In this document: piece by piece, positions 57,717 through 64,000 of the stretch
Position numbering within the stretch: the stretch's first letter is position 1
Layout: every line of letters begins with the position of its first letter
Origin: Bisgaard Taxon 45
Lineage (GTDB): Bacteria > Pseudomonadota > Gammaproteobacteria > Enterobacterales > Pasteurellaceae
Direction of reading: 5' to 3'
Assembly (NCBI GenBank): GCA_030783905.1
Contig: JAQAHH010000002.1
Span: 62,001 to 126,000, forward strand
DNA length: 64,000 bases
The notes under the pieces: generated by a model
The model's input: only the letters and a program-made list of their open reading frames with translations
Database searches by the model: none
Told to the model about the DNA's origin: nothing
Position numbers and translations under genes: made by a program

Positions 57717-58064
57717 TTATGCTTTAAAACAGGCTTCGTACTCTTTCACATTAAAACCAATTAATGCTTTATCATCTTGCAAAATAATCGGGCGCTTAAT
57801 TAAGGTTGGCTGCTCAAACAATACCTCAAGTGCGCTCTGTTTGGATAAGGTTGCTTTCACCTCATCACTCAAATTCCGCCAAGTCGTACTCCGTTTATTG
57901 ACCAAATTTTCCCAACCAAATTGGGCTTCGGCTTGCGCTAACCAATGTTTATCTACTCCCGTTACACGGTAGTCATGTAATTGATGAGCAATATTATTCG
58001 CGGTTAGCCAATTTAGTGCTTTTTTCACCGTATCACAATGCTTAATGCCATAAACCGTAATCAT
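57717..58064 (-). CDS. yffB: ArsC/Spx-family reductase-like protein YffB
   Basis: This 115-residue thioredoxin-fold protein has MITVYGIKHCDTVKKALNWL (single N-terminal Cys), HDYRVTGVDKHWL, NKRSTTWR and the ArsC-like LIKRPIILQDDKALIGF near residues 89-105. The family includes glutaredoxin-dependent arsenate reductases and Spx; YffB itself is glutathione-binding with no settled role. It precedes dapE as in E. coli. Confidence 0.9.
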   Translation of the reverse strand: MITVYGIKHCDTVKKALNWLTANNIAHQLHDYRVTGVDKHWLAQAEAQFGWENLVNKRSTTWRNLSDEVKATLSKQSALEVLFEQPTLIKRPIILQDDKALIGFNVKEYEACFKA

Positions 58065-58082
58065 AATGTGTCCTTAAAAAAG

Positions 58083-58113
58083 AAATCCCTCAGAGATATT
58101 ACCCGAGGGATTT
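58083..58113 (-). terminator. Terminator of htpG
   Basis: AAATCCCTC (58083-58091) pairs with GAGGGATTT (58105-58113). On the minus strand the stem is followed by CTTTTTTAAGG. Lies 23 bp after the htpG stop. Confidence 0.85.
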
Positions 58114-58135
58114 TAGCATATTTCAAAATTATGCG

Positions 58136-60031
58136 TTAATGACTTGTTAATTTACCTAACAAACTGTTCATACGCTTAATAAAGGCAACCGGATTTTCTA
58201 AACTTCCCCGCTCCGCTAGCATGGCTTGTTCGAGGAGTAATTCAATCCATTCGGCAAATTGTTGCTCATCAGCCACTTCTGCCACTTTTTGTACTAAGGC
58301 ATGTTCAGGATTCAGTTCAAACGTATATTTCACTTCTGGCATTGCTTGACCCGCAGCGGCAAATAATTTCGCCATTTGGGTCGTCATTTGATCATCTCCC
58401 GTGGAAACAATTGCTGGAGTATCCGTTAAGCGATGTGTCAAACGCACCTCTTTTACACGCTCACCTAGCAAGGTTTTCACACGCTCAACAAAAGAAGTGT
58501 ATTGCTCATCTTGTGCTTTTTGACTGTCTTCCTCTTTATCCGCTAAATCACCCAGGTCTAAATCCGCTTTGCTGATAGTTTGTAATGGTTTACCATCAAA
58601 CTCGGTTAAGTAGCTTAACATCCATTCATCAATACGATCAGAAAGCAACAACACTTCAATGCCTTTCTTGTTAAACAATTCTAGATGCGGACTGTTTTTA
58701 GCTGCGACATAAGTATCTGCCGTAATGTAATAAATCGCTTTTTGCCCTTCTTTCATGCGAGCCACATAGTCTTCGAGAGACACCGTTTGTTCACTGCTGT
58801 CATTATGTGTTGAGGCAAAACGCAATAATTTGGCAATCGCTTCCTTATTGGCAAAATCTTCTGCGGGTCCTTCTTTTAACACCAAACCAAATTCTTGCCA
58901 AAAACGTTGGTATTGCTCTGCATCGTCTTTGGCTAATTTTGCCAACATTTGTAATGTACGTTTAGTTAAGGCTTTACGTAAAGCGCTCGTCACTTTGTTA
59001 TCTTGTAAAATTTCGCGCGATACGTTCAATGGTAAGTCATTAGAGTCTAATAAACCGCGCATAAAACGTAAGTAATTTGGCATAAAGACCTGTGCATCAT
59101 CCATAATAAAGACACGTTGCACATACAGTTTTAACCCATGTTTATGCTCACGGTTAAACAAATCCCAAGGGGCTTTCGATGGGACATAAAGCAAACTGGT
59201 ATATTCTTGATTGCCTTCTACTTTATTGTGTGCCCAAAGTAATGGGTCAGCAAAATCATGGCTTAAATGCTTATAGAACGCTTTGTATTCGTCATCGGAG
59301 ATCTCATTTTTGCTGCGTGTCCAAAGGGCTTGGGCTTTATTGATTTTTTCCCATTTAATACCCGTTTCTTTGCCTTCATCGTCATATTCTTTGGCTAGAA
59401 TTTCGACTGGCAGACCAATATGATCGGAATATTTGCTAATGATTTCACGTAAGCGCCAATCATTTAAAAATTCTTTTTCATCTTCACGTAAATGCAAGGT
59501 AATGTCTGTACCACGTTCTTTTTTCTCAATATCGGCAACAGAATACTCACCTTCGCCTGCGGACTCCCAAAATACCGCTTTATCTGCACTCACCCCTGCC
59601 GCACGTGTTTTCACACTGACTTTATCTGCCACAATAAATGCTGAATAAAAACCGACTCCGAATTGACCGATTAATTGGCTATCTTTAGCTTGATCTTGAC
59701 CTAATGCACTTAAAAACTCTTTAGTACCTGACTTAGCAATCGTACCTAAATGATCAATGACCTCATCACGTGTCATCCCGATACCATTATCACTAATGGT
59801 TAATGTGCCTTTTTCTTCATCAAAACGAATACGCACTTTTAAATCGCCATCACCTTCATAAAGCTCAGGTGCAGACAATGCTTTAAAGCGTAGCTTATCT
59901 GCGGCATCGGACGCATTTGAAATTAATTCACGTAAGAAAATTTCTTTATTGGAATAGAGAGAATGGATCATCAATTGAAGAAGCTGTTTGACTTCTGATT
60001 GAAAACCACGCGTTTCTTGATTTTTCGACAT
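58136..60031 (-). CDS. htpG: Chaperone HtpG (Hsp90)
   Basis: This cytosolic ATP-dependent Hsp90 chaperone has the expected 631 residues. The GHKL ATPase domain includes [22 protein letters not shown]-type residues, [10 protein letters not shown], and [13 protein letters not shown]. The middle domain has [11 protein letters not shown], the catalytic-loop Arg in [10 protein letters not shown], and QKAIYYIT. The C-terminal dimerisation domain ends in [11 protein letters not shown]; there is no eukaryotic MEEVD. The upstream promoter looks like a sigma-32 site. Confidence 0.97.
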   Translation of the reverse strand: MSKNQETRGFQSEVKQLLQLMIHSLYSNKEIFLRELISNASDAADKLRFKALSAPELYEGDGDLKVRIRFDEEKGTLTISDNGIGMTRDEVIDHLGTIAKSGTKEFLSALGQDQAKDSQLIGQFGVGFYSAFIVADKVSVKTRAAGVSADKAVFWESAGEGEYSVADIEKKERGTDITLHLREDEKEFLNDWRLREIISKYSDHIGLPVEILAKEYDDEGKETGIKWEKINKAQALWTRSKNEISDDEYKAFYKHLSHDFADPLLWAHNKVEGNQEYTSLLYVPSKAPWDLFNREHKHGLKLYVQRVFIMDDAQVFMPNYLRFMRGLLDSNDLPLNVSREILQDNKVTSALRKALTKRTLQMLAKLAKDDAEQYQRFWQEFGLVLKEGPAEDFANKEAIAKLLRFASTHNDSSEQTVSLEDYVARMKEGQKAIYYITADTYVAAKNSPHLELFNKKGIEVLLLSDRIDEWMLSYLTEFDGKPLQTISKADLDLGDLADKEEDSQKAQDEQYTSFVERVKTLLGERVKEVRLTHRLTDTPAIVSTGDDQMTTQMAKLFAAAGQAMPEVKYTFELNPEHALVQKVAEVADEQQFAEWIELLLEQAMLAERGSLENPVAFIKRMNSLLGKLTSH

Positions 60032-60083
60032 ACTATTTCCTTTTATTGCGCTTTATTACATATAAATAAACAAGTGCTTTCTG

Positions 60084-60111
60084 ATATAAGTGCAAAAAAA
60101 GAAATTTCAAG
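60084..60111 (-). promoter_or_regulatory. Sigma-32-like promoter of htpG
   Basis: On the minus strand CTTGAAA (60105-60111), an exact heat-shock -35, is followed after 14 bases by CTTATAT (60084-60090), a fair match to the CCCCATnT -10. About 53 bp before the start codon. Confidence 0.6.
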
Positions 60112-60138
60112 AGAAAAGCCTATTATTATGCGTAAAAA

Positions 60139-60175
60139 AAGTGCGGTAGAAAATTTCACCTTTTCCACCGCACTA
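60139..60175 (-). terminator. Uptake-signal pair forming the terminator of the Opa-like gene
   Basis: Perfect AAGTGCGGT (60139-60147) and an 8/9 inverted copy (ACCGCACT at 60167-60174) form the stem, with AAAA/TTTT extension inside. On the minus strand it is followed by a run of seven T. Confidence 0.8.
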
Positions 60176-60203
60176 TTTAAACTCATTTAATCAGACAATC
60201 AGA

Positions 60204-60764
60204 TTAAAAATCGTAGCGTAAACCTACTTTCGCACCGTATTGGTTGACAGAAGTATCAGAGAAACGACCTAATCGATTATATTCAATACCACCATTAACA
60301 AATAAATTTGTCGTTAAACCGTATTGAGCGCCAGCAATAAAGCCATAGCCTAATTTAGTAGTTTTCTCACTTCTGAAGAAATTGCTACCTTTATTCTCAA
60401 TATCAAAAATATTTGATGCCAAACGCATACCTAGATAAGGTTTTAAAGCAGAATTGACATTAAAATCATAAAATGCTGAAAGACCTAAACCATAAATCTT
60501 TGCAGAAACATGTTCTTTCTGATTTACACCAAAGTAGGAAGTTCCTGAAAACTTACCATAATGAGTATAATCCAAAGCCAAACGCATAGCCCCCAAATCA
60601 TAGCCAACACTCACACTTGGTGTAATGTTAGTCTTGTTCATTTCAGGATATGAGCTGAATTTTGTTTTCGCGACGCCTAAATCCCCCTGAACATAAAAAT
60701 TAGCACTTGCCGTCAATGAACATAATGCACCGATAGCCAATACAAGTAGTGATTTTTTCATCAT
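60204..60764 (-). CDS. Opacity-family/OmpA-barrel-like outer-membrane protein
   Basis: This 186-residue protein has a signal peptide (MMKKSLLVLAIGALCSLTASA). An eight-stranded-barrel pattern follows: NFYVQGDLGVAKTKFS, PSVSVGYDLGAMRLALDYTHYG, SAKIYGLGLSAFYDFN, LKPYLGMRLASN, LGYGFIAGAQYGLTTNLFVNGGIEYNRLG, and the C-terminal YGAKVGLRYDF with terminal Phe. This matches the Opacity/Opa-like porin family, often adhesins. Either of two adjacent ATGs may be used, with GAGG before them. Confidence 0.85.
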   Translation of the reverse strand: MMKKSLLVLAIGALCSLTASANFYVQGDLGVAKTKFSSYPEMNKTNITPSVSVGYDLGAMRLALDYTHYGKFSGTSYFGVNQKEHVSAKIYGLGLSAFYDFNVNSALKPYLGMRLASNIFDIENKGSNFFRSEKTTKLGYGFIAGAQYGLTTNLFVNGGIEYNRLGRFSDTSVNQYGAKVGLRYDF

Positions 60765-60831
60765 TAGATCCTCTTTAAAGTTACTGATTAAATCCTATCC
60801 AAAAATGAGTATAACACTTTATTTGGAGAAA

Positions 60832-61332
60832 TCATTGCAAAATTAACTCAACTTTACATTTCTTACAAAAATATATAGCTTTACCTGATTGAATATTATG
60901 GTGACGACGAACACTTAAATAATGTGTTTGGCATTGACATTGATAAGGATAGCTCTGTTTTGTCACACTTGACACATCAAATTGATGACATACCTCAGGG
61001 GTTAAGTGAAACACACGTTGCATAAGGTTTTTCCACTCTTCACCATGGGGCTTAACCCGACCAAATAATTGGTAAACAAGCAAATGCGCCAGTTCATGTG
61101 GCACGACTTGCTGAATAAATACCGTTGAGTTCTCAAGTAATAGAATAGGATTCAGACGGATTTCATTTTGTTGCAAATATGCCACACCGGCCTTCATGCC
61201 ACGCACATTATAACGTACCGTTGGCATGGGGAATGGGCGATTGAAATAGTGGCTGGCAAGCTGTAAACACTGAGCAAGTTTACGTTGAACTTGCATATTT
61301 AAATGGCGAAGCTGGGTCTGTTGTTGCATCAC
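60832..61332 (-). CDS. sprT: SprT-family zinc metalloprotease-like protein
   Basis: This 166-residue SprT-like protein has the zinc motif VVPHELAHLLVYQLFG (HExxH) near residues 77-92, the upstream NEIRLNPILL, and VKPHGEEWKNLM with the third ligand. A C-terminal zinc ribbon has CQCQTHY and CKKCKVELI. SprT-like proteins resemble Spartan proteases for DNA-protein crosslinks, but the bacterial role is unproven. Adjacent to metK, as in E. coli. Confidence 0.9.
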   Translation of the reverse strand: MMQQQTQLRHLNMQVQRKLAQCLQLASHYFNRPFPMPTVRYNVRGMKAGVAYLQQNEIRLNPILLLENSTVFIQQVVPHELAHLLVYQLFGRVKPHGEEWKNLMQRVFHLTPEVCHQFDVSSVTKQSYPYQCQCQTHYLSVRRHHNIQSGKAIYFCKKCKVELILQ

Positions 61333-61344
61333 GGATATAAAAAT

Positions 61345-61366
61345 AAGGCGAACCGTTGTTCGCCTT
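61345..61366 (-). terminator. Terminator of metK
   Basis: AAGGCGAAC (61345-61353) pairs with GTTCGCCTT (61358-61366) around CGTT; on the minus strand ATTTTTATATCC follows. Confidence 0.88.
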
Positions 61367-61385
61367 TACTTGTCATATGATAAAC

Positions 61386-62540
61386 TTATTTAAGCCCTGC
61401 CGCTGCACGTAATTCTTCTGCACGATCGACTTTCTCCCAAGGGAATTGTTCACGACCAAAGTGACCATAAGCTGCCGTTTCACGGTAAATAGGCTGAATT
61501 AAATCAAGCATCTTAATTAACCCGTAAGGACGTAAATCAAAGAATTCACGCACCAATGCCACTAATAATTCATTGGCCACTTTGCCTGTACCAAAGGTTT
61601 CAACCATGATCGAAGTCGGATCGGCAACCCCAATCGCATAAGAAAGTTGAATCTCACAACGATCCGCAAGACCAGCAGCAACAATATTTTTTGCCACATA
61701 ACGGGCAGCATAGGCTGCTGAACGGTCAACTTTAGATGGATCTTTCCCTGAGAATGCGCCACCACCATGACGTGCCGCACCACCGTAGGTATCCACGATA
61801 ATTTTGCGCCCCGTTAAACCACAATCGCCCATTGGACCACCAATCACAAAACGACCGGTTGGGTTGATGAAATACTTAGTGTCTTTGGATAACCACTCTG
61901 CCGGTAAAACAGGCTTGATAATTTCTTCCATCACCGCTTCATGTAAGTCTTTTTGCTCAATGCTATCGCAGTGCTGAGTAGAAAGCACGACTGCATCTGC
62001 GCCCACAATTTTGTTATCTTCGTATTTTAGCGTGACTTGGCTTTTCGCATCTGGACGTAACCACGGCAAAGTACCGTCTTTACGTACTTTGGCTTGGCGT
62101 TCCATTAAACGGTGAGCATAAGTAATCGCAGCAGGCATAAACACGTCAGTTTCATTGGTCGCATAACCAAACATGATCCCTTGATCGCCCGCCCCTTGAT
62201 CTAATGGATTTTCACGATCTACACCTTGGTTAATATCAGAAGATTGTTTACCAATCGCATTTAATACCGCACAAGAATGTCCGTCAAAGCCCATATCAGA
62301 ATGTTTATAACCAATATCGCAAATCACTTGGCGCGTTAAATTCTCAATATCCACCCACGCTGATGTGGTAATTTCACCACCGACTAATGCCATCCCTGTT
62401 TTAACATAGGTCTCACAGGCGACACGTGCTTTTGGATCTTGTTTTAAGATCTCGTCTAATACTGCATCGGAAATTTGATCGGCAATTTTATCTGGGTGTC
62501 CTTCTGACACGGATTCTGAAGTGAATAAATAACTAGACAT
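61386..62540 (-). CDS. metK: S-adenosylmethionine synthetase
   Basis: MetK makes SAM from methionine and ATP. The 384-residue protein has [24 protein letters not shown], the hexapeptide [39 protein letters not shown], and the P-loop-like [23 protein letters not shown]. Full length and all signature motifs are present. A sigma-70-like promoter with a MetJ-type operator lies just upstream. Confidence 0.98.
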   Translation of the reverse strand: MSSYLFTSESVSEGHPDKIADQISDAVLDEILKQDPKARVACETYVKTGMALVGGEITTSAWVDIENLTRQVICDIGYKHSDMGFDGHSCAVLNAIGKQSSDINQGVDRENPLDQGAGDQGIMFGYATNETDVFMPAAITYAHRLMERQAKVRKDGTLPWLRPDAKSQVTLKYEDNKIVGADAVVLSTQHCDSIEQKDLHEAVMEEIIKPVLPAEWLSKDTKYFINPTGRFVIGGPMGDCGLTGRKIIVDTYGGAARHGGGAFSGKDPSKVDRSAAYAARYVAKNIVAAGLADRCEIQLSYAIGVADPTSIMVETFGTGKVANELLVALVREFFDLRPYGLIKMLDLIQPIYRETAAYGHFGREQFPWEKVDRAEELRAAAGLK

Positions 62541-62562
62541 AATATCCTTCTTGTGCTCATTT

Positions 62563-62614
62563 AGATGTTTCTGCGTCTGGACGGCTATAATACGCTTTTA
62601 TTCAAAAAATTCAA
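62563..62614 (-). promoter_or_regulatory. metK promoter with MetJ-type operator
   Basis: On the minus strand -35 TTGAAT (62609-62614) and -10 TATTAT (62587-62592) are spaced 16 bases. Immediately downstream are three contiguous 8-base units at 62563-62586; read on the plus strand they match the met box AGACGTCT at 6, 5 and 6 of 8 positions. The leader is only about 40 nt, leaving no room for a SAM riboswitch. Confidence 0.65.
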
Positions 62615-62631
62615 TCTTTATTGCAAAAAAA

Positions 62632-62663
62632 TTTCCCCTTGTTACTTTTATAACAAGGGGAAA
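62632..62663 (-). terminator. Terminator of ndk
   Basis: A 13-bp perfect stem (62632-62644 with 62651-62663), followed on the minus strand by a run of seven T; 28 bp after the ndk stop. Confidence 0.92.
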
Positions 62664-62691
62664 TGCGGTTCAAACCGTCAAGTGAAGAAAA

Positions 62692-63105
62692 TTAAAAAAT
62701 CTCATTCTCAACAAAAAAATAGGCAATTTCACGTTTTGCACTGTCCAAACTATCTGAACCATGTACTGAGTTTTGACGCTGACTAAGGGCAAAATCCTTA
62801 CGAATTGTCCCAACTTCCGCTTTTTCTGGATCGGTTGCGCCAATTAACGCTCGGTAATCTTTGACTGCATTTTCTTTTTCCAAGACTAATACCACCACAG
62901 GTCCAGACATCATATACGCCACTAAATCAGGGAAAAAGGCTTTCCCTTGATGCTCTGCATAAAAGCCTTCTGCCTGTGTTTGGGTAAAATGACACATTTT
63001 CATTGCGGCAATACGAAATCCCGCTTGTTCAAAACGAGCTAGAATTGCACCGATGAGATGACGTTTTACTGCATCGGGTTTAATAATTGATAAGGTTTTT
63101 TCCAT
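62692..63105 (-). CDS. ndk: Nucleoside diphosphate kinase
   Basis: Ndk equilibrates nucleoside di- and triphosphates through a phospho-His. The 137-residue protein starts [19 protein letters not shown] and has [35 protein letters not shown] and the active-site His in [20 protein letters not shown]. The start at 63105 fits the family; an ATG four codons earlier is possible. It lies 15 bp after pepB, so the two are likely co-transcribed. Confidence 0.97.
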   Translation of the reverse strand: MEKTLSIIKPDAVKRHLIGAILARFEQAGFRIAAMKMCHFTQTQAEGFYAEHQGKAFFPDLVAYMMSGPVVVLVLEKENAVKDYRALIGATDPEKAEVGTIRKDFALSQRQNSVHGSDSLDSAKREIAYFFVENEIF

Positions 63106-63120
63106 TATGTGTTTCAATCC

Positions 63121-64000
63121 TTATACAGTTGCTTCAGTTAATAAAAGACGCGCTAATGTCTGTACCCCTATTCCCGTTGCGCCAACCGCCCATAAATCGC
63201 TTGCTGTTTTGCGGTAAGTGGCTGAGCAGTCAATGTGCAACCAATGTTGTTGATAGTTTTTCACAAAGTAGGATAGAAACGCTGTCGCGGTACTCGCTCC
63301 TGCGCCCACTGGCACACTCCCAGTGTTAGCAATATCGGCAAAGGCTGTACTAATTTGTGAACGGTGAAATTCCGCAAACGGTAAGCGCCAGAACGGCTCT
63401 TGCTCCACTTCAGCTGCTTGGAATAGGCTCGTCACCAATTTATCATCCATCGATAAGACCGAATGATAATCATTCCCTACTGCCATTTTAGCGGCACCAG
63501 TTAAGGTTGCACAGTCAATAATAAAGCGTGGATGTTGTTTATCTGCTTCAATCAAACCATCTGCTAACACTAAACGCCCTTCTGCGTCGGTGTTGAGAAT
63601 TTCAGCCGTCACCCCGTTACTATAGGTAATAATATCACCTAATTTAAAGGCATTGCTGCTGACAAGATTTTCCGCACAACATAAATAGAGTTTCACACGT
63701 TGTGTTAACCCACGCGCAATGGCTAAGCCTAGGGTTCCTATCAATAGTGCTGCCCCACCCATATCGGTACGCATGGTGCTCATATTATCGCTTGGTTTGA
63801 TACTATAACCACCGCTGTCAAAGGTAATGCCTTTGCCGACTAAACAAGCTAGAACGGGTGCATCTGGATTCCCCGTTGGATTGAAATCTAATTGCAACAT
63901 CGCTGGTGGGTTGGCTGAACCCCGCCCTACATTCCAGATACCTTGGTAATTCTGTAATTTCAGCGTTTCACCCGAAATTATGTTAAAACTGACCGCACTT
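63121..64000 (-). CDS. pepB: Peptidase B, M17 aminopeptidase (5' part outside window)
   Basis: PepB is a di-metal M17 leucyl-type aminopeptidase that finishes peptide degradation. The frame is open to the window edge, so the N-terminus is missing; 292 C-terminal residues are visible. They include [34 protein letters not shown] (catalytic Lys and metal ligands), [28 protein letters not shown] and [13 protein letters not shown]. The G-Y-S-I-K wording favours PepB over PepA. A perfect uptake signal lies at 63992-64000 inside the coding sequence. Confidence 0.93.
   Translation of the reverse strand, partial: SAVSFNIISGETLKLQNYQGIWNVGRGSANPPAMLQLDFNPTGNPDAPVLACLVGKGITFDSGGYSIKPSDNMSTMRTDMGGAALLIGTLGLAIARGLTQRVKLYLCCAENLVSSNAFKLGDIITYSNGVTAEILNTDAEGRLVLADGLIEADKQHPRFIIDCATLTGAAKMAVGNDYHSVLSMDDKLVTSLFQAAEVEQEPFWRLPFAEFHRSQISTAFADIANTGSVPVGAGASTATAFLSYFVKNYQQHWLHIDCSATYRKTASDLWAVGATGIGVQTLARLLLTEATV

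Noticed and set aside
62541-62600. SAM riboswitch before metK
   Set aside because: The predicted leader is only about 40 nt and has no SAM-I-like helices; met-box operator control fits better.

Overview
The window reads as chromosomal DNA of a Pasteurellaceae bacterium, most likely Pasteurella multocida or a very close relative. Three things point there. The 9-base DNA-uptake signal AAGTGCGGT occurs perfectly 16 times, where chance would give about 0.5. Gene order around ruvCAB/aspS, trxA-metB and miaB fits the Haemophilus/Pasteurella pattern. The window also carries a NadV nicotinamide phosphoribosyltransferase and a large NanB-type autotransporter sialidase. The DNA is AT-rich throughout. 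I saw no transposase, prophage or CRISPR array.

Layout. 1-6.4 kb, minus strand: ruvB (cut by the window edge), ruvA, ruvC, a small lipoprotein, yebC, nudB, a DUF3298-like lipoprotein and aspS (DNA repair and translation). 6.7-13.8 kb: an ICMT-like membrane methyltransferase, cmoA, a large DUF2157/GDYXXLXY membrane protein (minus), gloA, rnt, an NhaC-like antiporter and priC. 14-21.1 kb: tRNA-Ser, rne, rluC, cobB, trxA and metB. 21.4-21.7 kb: a tRNA-Gly/Cys/Leu cluster. 21.9-31.2 kb, minus strand: macB-macA, a MipA/OmpV-like outer-membrane protein, nadV and nanB. 31.5-34.3 kb: miaB (minus) and ubiF (plus).

35.1-54.1 kb is the main accessory region: a single-direction, 15-gene Wzx/Wzy-dependent surface polysaccharide locus, preceded by about 850 bp of very AT-rich leader. 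It encodes a TviB/WbpO-type UDP-HexNAc dehydrogenase, flippase, polymerase, two GT4 glycosyltransferases, the FnlA-FnlB-FnlC set for UDP-L-FucNAc, a PglC-like initiating transferase, a FemAB-like protein, a GNAT acetyltransferase, a PglE-like aminotransferase, a PglF/WbpM-like dehydratase, and the export/control trio Wza-Wzb-Wzc. Three activated-sugar pathways match three transferases, so I infer a trisaccharide repeat of a diacetamido-trideoxyhexose, FucNAc and a HexNAc uronic acid, possibly acylated or aminoacylated. The locus holds only one uptake signal and its flippase/polymerase/GT part is notably AT-rich, which suggests horizontal origin.

54.2-64 kb, minus strand: cpdA, nudF, an M15 peptidase overlapping dapE, yffB, htpG, an Opa-like outer-membrane protein, sprT, metK, ndk and the 3' part of pepB. 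Regulatory sites include MetJ-type operators at metB and metK, a near-perfect PurR-type operator before the MipA-like gene, a sigma-32-like promoter before htpG, and many hairpin terminators, two of them made from inverted uptake-signal pairs.
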